From Candidatus Pacearchaeota archaeon (GTDB taxonomy: Archaea; Nanobdellota; Nanobdellia; Pacearchaeales; GW2011-AR1), in NCBI GenBank assembly GCA_018303855.1, contig JAGVXI010000011.1:1-49815 (forward strand): DNA of 49,815 nt, read 5' to 3'. Shown here in pieces: positions 8,889 to 18,217 of the stretch. A model generated the notes under the pieces. The model did not search any database. It saw only the letters and a list, made by a program, of their open reading frames with translations, and had not been told where the DNA came from. Positions within the stretch are counted from its first letter, which is position 1, and each line of letters opens with the position of its first letter. The translations under genes and the position numbers were made by a program.

Positions 8889-10004
8889 ATGGCTGAAATT
8901 TATGGAAAAAGCAGTGATGTTCTTGGTATTTCTAATGAGCTCGATGCTGATTTGAGGATTATTGATCAAGAATTAGAAGAATTGTTAAAAAAACAATCTG
9001 CAAAAATAAAAGTTATTGGGGTAGGCGGCGGGGGGAACAATTCTCTATCAAGAATGAGAGAGATTGGAATAAAAGGCGGGGAATTAATTGCAGTAAATAC
9101 AGATGCTCAAGACTTGCTATACGCTAATGCTGATAAAAAAATATTGATTGGAAGAGAGCTGACTAGCGGGTTAGGAGCAGGGAGCAATCCTAAGATTGGG
9201 GAAGAAGCTGCTAAAGAATCTGAAAGTGAAATCAAAAAGAAAATTTCCGGAAGTGATATGATATTTATTACCTGTGGTTTAGGCGGTGGGACAGGAACAG
9301 GAGCAGCTCCTGTGATTGCCAGCTTAGCAAAAAAACAAGGGGCATTAACTATTGGCGTGGTAACTTTGCCTTTTACAATTGAAGGCAAGAAAAGATTAGA
9401 AAATGCAATGAACGGTTTAGAAAAATTAGAGGCTGTCGTAGATACTTTGATTATTATTCCAAATGACAAGCTTCTTGAACTCGCCCCGGAATTGCCCCTG
9501 CAAACAGCATTTAAAATTGCAGATGAAATTCTGACAAATGCAGTTAAAGGAACCACTGAATTAGTAACTAAAGCCGGGCTTGTTAATTTAGATTTTGCTG
9601 ACATAAAAGCAATTATGCTGGATGGGGGGGTATCTTTAATTGGAGTTGGTGAAAGTGACAGCCAGAATCGGGCATTAGAAGCAGTAGAAAAAGCAATACA
9701 AAATCCTTTGCTTGATGTTGATATAACTAATGCAACAGGGGCTTTGGTGAATATTATTGGAGGTCCAGACATGAGCCTTGATGAATGCAAGACTATTATT
9801 GAAACAGTTGGAAAACAAATGAGTCCTGATGCAAAATTAATATGGGGCGCTCAAATTAGCGAAGATATGGAAAAATCCCTTAGGGTTTTGTTAATTATAA
9901 CAGGGGTAAAAAGCTCGCAAATAATTGGGCGGGATGAAAGCATTGAAAGCAGAAGGCATAAAGAAATTGAAGAAGAGCTTGGAATTGAGTTTTTGGAGGA
10001 TTAA
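8889..10004 (+). CDS. ftsZ: cell division protein FtsZ
   Basis: GVGGGGNNSL; tubulin signature GGGTGTGAAPVIA. Confidence 0.97.
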   Translation: MAEIYGKSSDVLGISNELDADLRIIDQELEELLKKQSAKIKVIGVGGGGNNSLSRMREIGIKGGELIAVNTDAQDLLYANADKKILIGRELTSGLGAGSNPKIGEEAAKESESEIKKKISGSDMIFITCGLGGGTGTGAAPVIASLAKKQGALTIGVVTLPFTIEGKKRLENAMNGLEKLEAVVDTLIIIPNDKLLELAPELPLQTAFKIADEILTNAVKGTTELVTKAGLVNLDFADIKAIMLDGGVSLIGVGESDSQNRALEAVEKAIQNPLLDVDITNATGALVNIIGGPDMSLDECKTIIETVGKQMSPDAKLIWGAQISEDMEKSLRVLLIITGVKSSQIIGRDESIESRRHKEIEEELGIEFLED

Positions 10005-10005
10005 A

Positions 10006-10245
10006 ATGCCATCAAAACTAATTAAAATTATTAGTAAGTGTGATACTTTACCTGCTGCATTTGAAAAATTGAGAAAAAAAGGAGTTCCTATTTGGACAAT
10101 GAACACCCTTAATGGACAAGATTCTAGGAAAATTTTGTTAGTTAAATCAGAGCATATAGTTTTACAAGGAGAATCAGGAGGAGATAGAGAGATAATCCAT
10201 CCGTATGGTTCTTCAATAGAGTATACACCAAACTTTCAAAATTAA
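10006..10245 (+). CDS. 79-aa hypothetical protein directly downstream of ftsZ
   Basis: ATG at 10006, one base after the ftsZ stop; MPSKLIKIISKCDTLPAAFEKLRKKGVPIW...; start revised from the ORF track's 9925. Confidence 0.6.
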   Translation: MPSKLIKIISKCDTLPAAFEKLRKKGVPIWTMNTLNGQDSRKILLVKSEHIVLQGESGGDREIIHPYGSSIEYTPNFQN

Positions 10246-10284
10246 TTTAAAAAACCTTAAAAACCCCCTCTTATTCTTTAAAGT

Positions 10285-10470
10285 ATGTTAAAGGAATTGG
10301 TTATTTCAACAAAAACATTTTATCATAAATGCGTGAGGGTATGGCATCTTATGAAAAAACCAACAAAAAAAGAATTTGAGCAAATTGCAAAAGTATCTGC
10401 AATTGGAATTTTAATAATTGGGGCACTTGGTTTTCTTGTTTCAATTTTAATGCAATTTTTTATCAGATAA
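10285..10470 (+). CDS. secE: preprotein translocase SecE/Sec61-gamma
   Basis: 61 aa; RVWHLMKKPTKKEFEQIAKVSAIGILIIGALGFLVSILM; ftsZ-secE-spt5-L11 context. Confidence 0.85.
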   Translation: MLKELVISTKTFYHKCVRVWHLMKKPTKKEFEQIAKVSAIGILIIGALGFLVSILMQFFIR

Positions 10471-10519
10471 CAATGCACTATAATAATATTTAAAAATAGA
10501 TTAGAGATAAGGTTTGATA

Positions 10520-10753
10520 ATGGATGGATTTGATTTTCTTGCTGGGGGGCTTGGAATGTTGTTAGGAGGCATTGGAGTATATATAGCAACAAGTGGGATT
10601 TATGAATGCATTAGTGAAAAATATCTTGGGAAACAAGCTTTAAAGAAATTATCGATACTAGAAATACTCGCTAAGAATAATCCAAGTATGACTTCTAAAG
10701 AGTTTTTTGAATCTTATGATAATTTATTAAAAGAAGAAAAGGAAGAAAACTAA
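10520..10753 (+). CDS. small membrane protein, hypothetical
   Basis: Gly-rich hydrophobic N-terminus; internal ATG at 10520 preferred. Confidence 0.55.
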   Translation: MDGFDFLAGGLGMLLGGIGVYIATSGIYECISEKYLGKQALKKLSILEILAKNNPSMTSKEFFESYDNLLKEEKEEN

Positions 10754-10913
10754 AGGTTAATAAAATGGGTGCTGGGGTTTTCTCCAATATAATTTAGGAT
10801 TTTCAAAAAATCAAAAACAAAATATTTAAAAACCCGTGATTTTACATAATATTACTACTCCTTGTATATTTATGGGGTAGCTGGAGCAAAGTAAATTAAA
10901 GGAAAAAATAAAG

Positions 10914-11378
10914 ATGATATTTATCATTAAAGTTACGACAAACAAAGAAGAAAGAGCAGTTGATATGATAGCTGAAAGAGCGCAAAAAAAACAGCTTAAT
11001 GTATATGCTGTTTCGCGTCCCCACGGTTTGCGGGGATATGTTCTGCTTGAAGCAGAGGACAGGGAAAGCGCAGAGGAATCTGCGTTTAATCTTCCTTATG
11101 TTAAAGGGATTATTGGAAAAACAATAAGCTACAAAGAAATTGAAAATATGATTAAACCTTCTGTTGAATCAGTAAGTATTAAGGAAGGGGATATTGTAGA
11201 AATTATCTCAGAACCATTCAAGAAGGAAAAAGCAAAAGTTTTAAGAATAGACAAACAAAAAGAAGAGATAGTGGCATCTTTGCTCGGCGCAGTTGTTCCA
11301 TTACCAGTAACCTTAAAATTAGATAATGTTAAAGTTATAAGGCGTGAAGAAGCTGAAGAAGAAAAAATTTCAGAATAA
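10914..11378 (+). CDS. spt5: transcription elongation factor Spt5 (NusG)
   Basis: NGN domain then KOW-like EGDIVEIISEPFKKEKAKVLRID; upstream of L11. Confidence 0.92.
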   Translation: MIFIIKVTTNKEERAVDMIAERAQKKQLNVYAVSRPHGLRGYVLLEAEDRESAEESAFNLPYVKGIIGKTISYKEIENMIKPSVESVSIKEGDIVEIISEPFKKEKAKVLRIDKQKEEIVASLLGAVVPLPVTLKLDNVKVIRREEAEEEKISE

Positions 11379-11385
11379 AAACACA

Positions 11386-12069
11386 ATGCAAATAAAAGTT
11401 TTGACAGAAGGCGGAAGCATGAAACCAGGCCCTGCACTTAGTCAGAAGCTTGGACCAGCAGGAATTAATATGGGGCAGGTTATCTCAAAGATTAATGAAG
11501 CTACAAAAAGTTTTGCTGGCTTAAAGGTTCCTGTTGAATTAGACATAGATACTGCAGCAAAAACATTTTCTGTTAAAGTTTTTTCTCCGCCTGTCTCAGA
11601 GCTCTTGAAAAAAGAACTTAAAATTGATAAAGGCTCTAATGCACAGAAAAAAATTAGGGTGGCTAATGCATCAATCGAACAGATTATAAGTGTTGCTAAA
11701 ACAAAAATGCCAAACATGTTAAGTAAAAATTTAAAATCAGCCGTTAAATCAGTTGTTGGGACTTGCATTAGTCTCGGCACATTAATAGAGAATAAATCCG
11801 CTAAAGAAATTATTGAAGATATAAATGCAGGAATATATGATGAAGAAATTCAGGCAGAAAAAACAGAAACTTCATCTGACAAAAGAAAAAAGTTAGACCA
11901 GTATTTTTCAGAAGTAAAAGCAGAGCAAGAAAAAATACTTCAGCAAGAGCAAGCTGCTAAAGAGGCTGCAGAGGCTGCAGCTGCTGTGAAACCCGAAGAA
12001 GGAGCAGAAGCTAAGAAAGAAGAAGTGCCAAAAGAAGAGAAGAAAGAAAAAGAACCATCAAAGAAATAA
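11386..12069 (+). CDS. rpl11: 50S ribosomal protein L11 with long charged C-terminal extension
   Basis: MQIKVLTEGGSMKPGPALSQKLGPAGINMGQV; ATG at 11386; Lys/Glu/Ala-rich tail. Confidence 0.94.
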   Translation: MQIKVLTEGGSMKPGPALSQKLGPAGINMGQVISKINEATKSFAGLKVPVELDIDTAAKTFSVKVFSPPVSELLKKELKIDKGSNAQKKIRVANASIEQIISVAKTKMPNMLSKNLKSAVKSVVGTCISLGTLIENKSAKEIIEDINAGIYDEEIQAEKTETSSDKRKKLDQYFSEVKAEQEKILQQEQAAKEAAEAAAAVKPEEGAEAKKEEVPKEEKKEKEPSKK

Positions 12070-12101
12070 TTTATAAACAGCTTCAAATTCTATTTTTAAT
12101 A

Positions 12102-12174
12102 GGGATCATGGGGTAGTCTGGTAGCCTCCGAGCTTTGGGAGCTCGTGACCCCGGTTCAAATCCGGGTGGTCCCA
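12102..12174 (+). tRNA. tRNA-Pro (anticodon TGG)
   Basis: Acceptor GGGATCA/TGGTCCC, anticodon stem CGAGC/GCTCG loop TTTGGGA, T-arm CCCGG-TTCAAAT-CCGGG. Confidence 0.95.
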
Positions 12175-12422
12175 TTGGTTCTATCTTACTGAAAAATTTG
12201 TTAGAGGGATATGTTACAACGGGTGATGGAATAGCAAATTTTATAATTTTATCGTTTATAAACGACAGATAATTAAAGTTTCAATAATTGTATTTTTTGT
12301 TAGTTATGATATGCAAAATGTCGTCGGTTAATCATCAATTTAATGGCATTTATCACCTTTTAAGTTAACGCAGTCCACAATAGAATACTTTAAAAATACT
12401 CTTAAATACAGATTTCTATAAA

Positions 12423-12641
12423 ATGACATCAAAAACAAAAAAATCAAAATCTGCTGGAAGATTCGGAGCAAGATATGGTAAAACAGTAAGAGCCAGGCTT
12501 GTTGCTGTAGAAGAAAAACAGAGAAAAAAACAAAAATGTCCTCTTTGTGGCAGACTTGGAGTAAAAAGATTATCAAAAGGCATATGGAAATGCAAAAAAT
12601 GCAATAAAAAATTTGCATCTGGTGTTTATCATTTAGAATAA
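12423..12641 (+). CDS. rpl37ae: 50S ribosomal protein L37Ae (L43e)
   Basis: RFGARYGKTVRARL...CPLCGRLGVKRLSKGIWKCKKC...KFASGVY. Confidence 0.95.
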   Translation: MTSKTKKSKSAGRFGARYGKTVRARLVAVEEKQRKKQKCPLCGRLGVKRLSKGIWKCKKCNKKFASGVYHLE

Positions 12642-12803
12642 TTTTCATTACAAAATGTTAGATAATATTAATTGGGAAAATTTAAAAGGCTTATAATATA
12701 TAAATTAAAATAAGGTTAACTATTAAATAACAAACACATCCTAAATTAACTTGCTATAAAACAATTTTTAAATATTAAAAAATTAATAATATAACGTATA
12801 AAA

Positions 12804-12941
12804 ATGGCAGCATATAAATGTTTTAAATGCGGGAAAAAGATTTCTGACGCAAATCTTGGAAAAAGATTTGTTTGCCCTCATTGTGGCAGCAAAATATTTT
12901 TTAAACCAAGGACTCACATAAAAAAAGTAAAAGCTATCTAA
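12804..12941 (+). CDS. rpoP: RNA polymerase subunit RpoP (Rpb12)
   Basis: My translation MAAYKCFKCGKKISDANLGKRFVCPHCGSKIFFKPRTHIKKVKAI (45 aa); missing from ORF track. Confidence 0.92.
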   Translation: MAAYKCFKCGKKISDANLGKRFVCPHCGSKIFFKPRTHIKKVKAI

Positions 12942-12951
12942 ACCAATAAAA

Positions 12952-13272
12952 ATGGAAAAAGATAACCAACAAATTCAAGAGTTGCAAATGCTAGAACAGA
13001 GCATTCAAAATTTATTTTTGCAAAAACAAGTTTTTCAATTAGAGTTAAACGAGACGCAAAAAGCTCTCGAAGAAATAAAAGATTCAAGAGGGGACATTTT
13101 TAAGATTATTGGGCAGTTAATGATAAAAACTGATGGTGAAAAAGTAGAAAAAGAGCTGGAAGGGCGCGAAAAAATGCTTGATTTAAAGCTAAAATCTTTG
13201 GAAAAACAAGAAAAAACAATTGTTGAAAGAGCAGACGATGTCAGAAAAGAGGTTATAAAGAACATAAAGTGA
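12952..13272 (+). CDS. pfdB: prefoldin beta subunit
   Basis: Coiled-coil/hairpin/coiled-coil; downstream of L37Ae-RpoP. Confidence 0.88.
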   Translation: MEKDNQQIQELQMLEQSIQNLFLQKQVFQLELNETQKALEEIKDSRGDIFKIIGQLMIKTDGEKVEKELEGREKMLDLKLKSLEKQEKTIVERADDVRKEVIKNIK

Positions 13273-13345
13273 GGCAATAACCTGTTTGCGAAATATACTA
13301 AAAAACTTCCGAAATCTTTATAAAGATTTTATTTGTCAGATAAAT

Positions 13346-13735
13346 ATGGTTTTCAATTGGTTAAAAGAGAATTTTTCCAAAGCATTAGGCGATGGCTCTG
13401 AAGATGAGTATATTGAGATTGATCTTGGAAAAGAAGAAAGACAAAATAAAGTTTTGGTAAAACTTTTTTCTTTAAAAAGTTATGAGGATATAAATGAAAT
13501 TCTTAATGCTTTGAGAGAAGGGTATACTATTGCCATAGTTGATATCAGGATTCTAAGGCAAAAAGATTCTATTGAATTAAAACGGGCAATTTCAAAACTT
13601 AAAAAAACAACAGATGCTCTTGAAGGAAGCATTGCTGGTTTTGGAGAAAATACTGTTATCGTTACTCCTTCTTTTGCAAAAATTCATAAAGAAGTAGTAA
13701 AGCCTAAAGAAGAAAAAAAGAGCAGGTTTGATTAA
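13346..13735 (+). CDS. sepF: SepF-like cell division protein
   Basis: KVLVKLFSLKSYEDINEILNALREGYTIAIVDI...LKKTTDALEGSIAGFGENTVIVTP; ATG at 13346. Confidence 0.87.
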   Translation: MVFNWLKENFSKALGDGSEDEYIEIDLGKEERQNKVLVKLFSLKSYEDINEILNALREGYTIAIVDIRILRQKDSIELKRAISKLKKTTDALEGSIAGFGENTVIVTPSFAKIHKEVVKPKEEKKSRFD

Positions 13736-13974
13736 TCAAACTTATTAGTGGATTATTAATTGCTTCTATGAGTAATAAACTCCTATTATTATATTATGTT
13801 TCTTTATACTGCGTAGCATTATGCTTCAGCTATTAATATAAACTCTTGCGAATTTATTTTTATCAACCACTAATTAACTATTGGTTGTTGTGTACATATT
13901 CAATAGATAACCTAATGTTAGCTATCTTAAATTTAGTTTAATTCATCTTGTCGTAAGTTGTATTTTTAGGGATA

Positions 13975-14364
13975 TTAAACCTTAGAAATATTAAAAACTG
14001 TTTTTAATGCTACAATTATTGTTGCAGGTGCAAATAATGCAAGCAATGCTCCAAATGTGCTTGATACAATGTCCTGGATTCCAATGCCTATTAAAGAGCC
14101 ATAAGCTCCTTCTTTTCCTAACCAGCCTACTAGCACAATAACTGTGCCACTTACCAAAAAAGTGTGGGCATCTTTCCCGGTAACTCCAACAAACCCAACT
14201 ATTATACCTAAAATAACAAGAATAGCATAAATTGCTGGACTGTAAATTGTTTTAACATCTGGTTGGATAAATGTGCTTGAAAATAAACCAATTATAACTG
14301 CAAGAATAACCCCGATTAAAAAAGCCCATGCGCCCAAAGTGTTTTCTTGAGATTTAATCGGCAT
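13975..14364 (-). CDS. polytopic membrane protein, hypothetical
   Basis: Multiple hydrophobic segments across 129 aa. Confidence 0.65.
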   Translation of the reverse strand: MPIKSQENTLGAWAFLIGVILAVIIGLFSSTFIQPDVKTIYSPAIYAILVILGIIVGFVGVTGKDAHTFLVSGTVIVLVGWLGKEGAYGSLIGIGIQDIVSSTFGALLALFAPATIIVALKTVFNISKV

Positions 14365-14504
14365 TTTCTTCTCTTCTCTTTTTCTCTCTTTATTTAATAA
14401 ATTCAGGGCAAGATGCTATATAAATTTTTTGAAAATAACATCTTATACTATATTTTAAAAAATAGAAATATTTATAAACCATAGTAACTGGAAAATGATT
14501 ACAA

Positions 14505-16145
14505 ATGAAAGCACAAAATTACCTCTTTTTGTTATTTGCAGTATTAATTTTGTCTATTAGCTTAGTTAGTGCAACACTGACTATCTCAAGCCCTAAACTT
14601 TTACAGACAGGAACTGCAGTTGAAATTACAGTTACAAGCCTTGTTGATTATACCATATCTGAGATAACAGCATCTCCTGATCCTATTAATTATAAGTCAA
14701 AGACAATTGATTTTGTATCACCTTCAATGCCAATTGTTCTTAATGCTAGTATACCTAAAATAATTACTATTAATTATACTATACAACCGGGCTTTGAATT
14801 TGATTTTGGGCAAGAATACCCAACTACACTGACAGTTAAAAATAGTTCTGGTGATCAAACCACTCAAGTTTTGTCTTTTGAAGAAACTGACTTTTGCGAA
14901 AATAAAGGAAATCTAGGAGATATAGATGTTTCAATAGAAGATATTACTGTCAATGGAATTGATGGAACAACAGTTTTTAGCGATAAAGATACAGAATGGT
15001 ATCCTGGTGAAGAGATAGAAATAGAGGTTAAAGTTGATGCAGGGAATTATGGCCTTCAAAATATTGACCTTGAATGGTGTTTGTTTGATGCTGACCAAAA
15101 AAAATGTGTAATGGATGATACAGAAAATCTTGAAGATGAAGATTTGGATGACGGTGATGATACCACAGGAATTTTTAAATTTACAATAACTCCTGATGAT
15201 CTTGATCCAGATTCAACTGATTATGAGCTACATGTCAGAGCTATTGGTGAAATAGATGATTCTGATGCAGGTGTTAATGACGGAAAAAGCACTTGCGCAT
15301 CTGAGGCAGAAGATATTGACATAATAGTTGGCAATGATTTTGTTGTGCTTAGTGATATTAAAATGTCAGAAACAGCTTCATGTGGAGAAGAAATTCAAAT
15401 TACAGCAGATGTTTGGAATATTGGGGAAGAAAATCAAGACAATGTTTATGTTGTTGTAGAAAATTCTGACTTAGATATCTCTGAACAAGTAGAAGTAGGG
15501 GATATAGATTCATTTGAAAACGAGGATTTAAACTTGAAATTCTCTGTGCCTAAAGATGCAAAAGAAGGCAGTTATAAGCTTATTTTAACAGTGTATGATG
15601 AAAATGATGATGTCTATGAGAGTGAGGATAAGGGGGATTCAATTTTTTCAAGAACATTAAAAATAGAAGGGAGTTGCAATGCAGAATCTGTTGCGCCAAA
15701 GGTTATACTTACTGCGAGTGTAGAATCTGGCGGGCAAGCTGGAAAAGAGCTTGTGGTTAAAGCAACTCTTGCAAATACTGGAGATGAAACAGGAACATTT
15801 GTTATTAGCGCAGAAAATTATGGTGATTGGGCAGAATTATTAGGAATAGAGCCTGCAGTTGTTACACTTGCAAAAGGAGAGTCAAAAGACATTTTATTAA
15901 AGCTTCTTGTTAACGAAGATGCCTCAGGCGACAAAACATTTAACATTAAGGCAACTCCATCAGCACAAGGGCAGGAATTAATTCAGCCAGTTTCAGTTAA
16001 AATTGATGGCAAGCAAGGATTTAAATTTGGAATTACAGGCGGGGTAATCAATGAAGGAAACTGGTATTTGTGGGGAATTGGCGCTCTTAATATTATTCTT
16101 GTGATTATAATCATAATTGTAGCAATAAGGGTTGCAAAAAGTTAA
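14505..16145 (+). CDS. secreted surface protein with CARDB/COG1361-like repeats and C-terminal TM
   Basis: Signal peptide LFLLFAVLILSISLVSA, repeated beta-sandwich pattern, FGITGGVI before the C-terminal TM. Confidence 0.75.
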   Translation: MKAQNYLFLLFAVLILSISLVSATLTISSPKLLQTGTAVEITVTSLVDYTISEITASPDPINYKSKTIDFVSPSMPIVLNASIPKIITINYTIQPGFEFDFGQEYPTTLTVKNSSGDQTTQVLSFEETDFCENKGNLGDIDVSIEDITVNGIDGTTVFSDKDTEWYPGEEIEIEVKVDAGNYGLQNIDLEWCLFDADQKKCVMDDTENLEDEDLDDGDDTTGIFKFTITPDDLDPDSTDYELHVRAIGEIDDSDAGVNDGKSTCASEAEDIDIIVGNDFVVLSDIKMSETASCGEEIQITADVWNIGEENQDNVYVVVENSDLDISEQVEVGDIDSFENEDLNLKFSVPKDAKEGSYKLILTVYDENDDVYESEDKGDSIFSRTLKIEGSCNAESVAPKVILTASVESGGQAGKELVVKATLANTGDETGTFVISAENYGDWAELLGIEPAVVTLAKGESKDILLKLLVNEDASGDKTFNIKATPSAQGQELIQPVSVKIDGKQGFKFGITGGVINEGNWYLWGIGALNIILVIIIIIVAIRVAKS

Positions 16146-16169
16146 GATTTTTACTTAGAATAATACAAA

Positions 16170-16529
16170 ATGAAAAATTTATACAAATCTGTTAAAAGTC
16201 TTGGAAGGGGCTTGTTGTTAGTTGGTGGTTTAACAGGACTTGCTGTTCTTACAACTAGCTGTGATGAAAACAAGGATACTCTCTTGTATGAAACAACTTA
16301 CCAAGGCCCTGTGACAGTAAGAGCAATAAGAGAAGTTCAAGGAGGAAAGTATGACAATTTCAGATTAGATGTTGTTGATAAAGATGGGCAACTAATAACT
16401 TCTGTAACAGATGTTGAGGGGCCGTATAAAGTTATGATTAAAGAAGATGAAACTAAGCAAAGCAAGGTTTACTCTATTAATAATAAATGGAATAGTGGCG
16501 GAATTGATTTAGGAAAGAGAAGTAATTAA
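16170..16529 (+). CDS. putative lipoprotein
   Basis: N-terminal hydrophobic stretch and lipobox-like LTTSC. Confidence 0.65.
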   Translation: MKNLYKSVKSLGRGLLLVGGLTGLAVLTTSCDENKDTLLYETTYQGPVTVRAIREVQGGKYDNFRLDVVDKDGQLITSVTDVEGPYKVMIKEDETKQSKVYSINNKWNSGGIDLGKRSN

Positions 16530-16809
16530 TTATAATAAGTTTGACTCTATTCTATCTGATTTAACATTCTTTTTATGATATACCCGCATTTATTTTTTGA
16601 TGTTATTCCCTATTTTTAAGATAGCAAACCTAAAATAAGCTAAATGTTCTGAAGTTAATATTAAAGCAAGTGTTAAACATAAACTCGACCAAGATAAATT
16701 GGGTTTTTCTCACTAATCGTAATTTTCATCAATCTATAAGTATTTGCCTCTGCTTTTGAATGTGGTTGTTTATTAGCTGTTCTTATAAAAATAATTTCCT
16801 ATAAAAGAA

Positions 16810-17454
16810 TTAAACCCCAATAACTTTATTATAGGTTTTTTGCCAGAAATGGCTTTCTTCTTCCTTGTTAATTATTATCAGCCCAATAAAATACCCAATT
16901 ATTCCGCCGACAATTACATCGCTTAAGAAATGCAGTCCAAGATAAACCCTTGAAAAAGCCACAAGCCCTGCAAATAAAATCCAGGCATACTTGAATTTTG
17001 GGAAATTTTTTGATACAATCGGAACAGCGCAAAAAACCATCATTGCTTGAAATGATGGAAAAGAAAAATTCCATGAGCTATAATTTGCTTTTTCTAATAA
17101 GTCAAATGTTGAAACAAGCTCTGCTTGAAATGGTCTCTCTCTTTTTATCATTAGTTTTAAGAAAAAACCAGCAATCGCAGAAATAGCTAATGTAAACCAT
17201 AATGGCATTATCCATTTTCTTTTATCATACTGCCATAAGAGTATAACACTCAAAAAAACAGCAATAATTCCTTCAGAACTTGCAAGGGCTATTGCAATAA
17301 AAAAGACAGTTAATGCCTCTGCTCTCATTAGTGCAATGTCCTTTACAATTTGATTATCCCAATAAAAGCTGGTGACAATAATTAAAGCAACTGCAATAAA
17401 AATAATTGCAAACTCAATATCTCTTTTTTTCATTTTTGATAAAAAGACAAGCAA
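16810..17454 (-). CDS. PAP2-superfamily membrane protein with altered motif 2
   Basis: KLMIKRERPF, PSFQ in place of PSGH, SRVYLGLHFLSDVIVG. Confidence 0.8.
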   Translation of the reverse strand: MLVFLSKMKKRDIEFAIIFIAVALIIVTSFYWDNQIVKDIALMRAEALTVFFIAIALASSEGIIAVFLSVILLWQYDKRKWIMPLWFTLAISAIAGFFLKLMIKRERPFQAELVSTFDLLEKANYSSWNFSFPSFQAMMVFCAVPIVSKNFPKFKYAWILFAGLVAFSRVYLGLHFLSDVIVGGIIGYFIGLIIINKEEESHFWQKTYNKVIGV

Positions 17455-17671
17455 AATATAATTAATAAAGGTTTATGTGTTTATTTATTATTAAATATCA
17501 ACTCGCTAAAAATCTTAACTACAAGTTCTCCCTTATTTAGTAATTATAGTTATACTGAATTATATAAAATGTTTTATAGGTGATAATTAATTATGTAGTT
17601 TTATTTATCCTGCACCAAATTATATCTGTTAAATATTTTAGTAAAGATATTTAAATAAATTTTCACTGCAT

Positions 17672-18217
17672 ATGATTATGGACAAACTGCAAAAAAAAGT
17701 CGCATGGATTATATCCAGGTACACCCTTCTTTTATTAATGGCTTTTCCAAATTTATATGTATTTTATCTAATCTTAACTCCCCTAACAATTTATCCATCT
17801 TATTTTTTATTAAAAGCCTTTTTTAACATTGATTTAATTAGAAATGTCTTGATAATTAATGGCTCAACTGCCATTGAGTTAAGCAAAGCATGCATTGCAG
17901 GAGCTGCATATTATTTATTGCTTATCTTAAATTTGTCTATTCAAAAAGTAAGCATTGCTAAAAGATTAAAAATGGTTTTATGCTCTTTTTTGATACTCTT
18001 GTTGCTGAATATACTAAGAATTTTTTTACTTACAATAATGTTCTTGTCTGGAAACAATTATTTTGATATAACACATAAATTATTCTGGTATTCTCTCAGT
18101 ACAATCTTCGTAGTTGGTATTTGGTTCTGGGAAGTAAATACATTTAAGATAAAGGAAATTCCTTTTTATTCAGATTTAAAATTTTTATATGAAAAATCCC
18201 TCTTTGTTAAAAAATGA
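17672..18217 (+). CDS. archaeosortase/exosortase-family transmembrane transpeptidase
   Basis: Polytopic; ordered Cys (ELSKACIAGAAYYLL), Arg (LNILRIFLL), His (DITHKLFWYSLSTI) matching the exosortase/archaeosortase pattern. Confidence 0.75.
   Translation: MIMDKLQKKVAWIISRYTLLLLMAFPNLYVFYLILTPLTIYPSYFLLKAFFNIDLIRNVLIINGSTAIELSKACIAGAAYYLLLILNLSIQKVSIAKRLKMVLCSFLILLLLNILRIFLLTIMFLSGNNYFDITHKLFWYSLSTIFVVGIWFWEVNTFKIKEIPFYSDLKFLYEKSLFVKK

Noticed and set aside
9107-9790. 227-aa minus-strand ORF
   Set aside because: Antisense to the unambiguous ftsZ gene; composition is a shadow of the coding strand.
9925-10245. 106-aa ORF start overlapping ftsZ
   Set aside because: The first 27 codons overlap ftsZ in another frame; ATG at 10006 directly after the ftsZ stop is more plausible.
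12340-12648. Minus-strand ORFs (102 and 62 aa) over L37Ae
   Set aside because: Antisense to the clear L37Ae gene.
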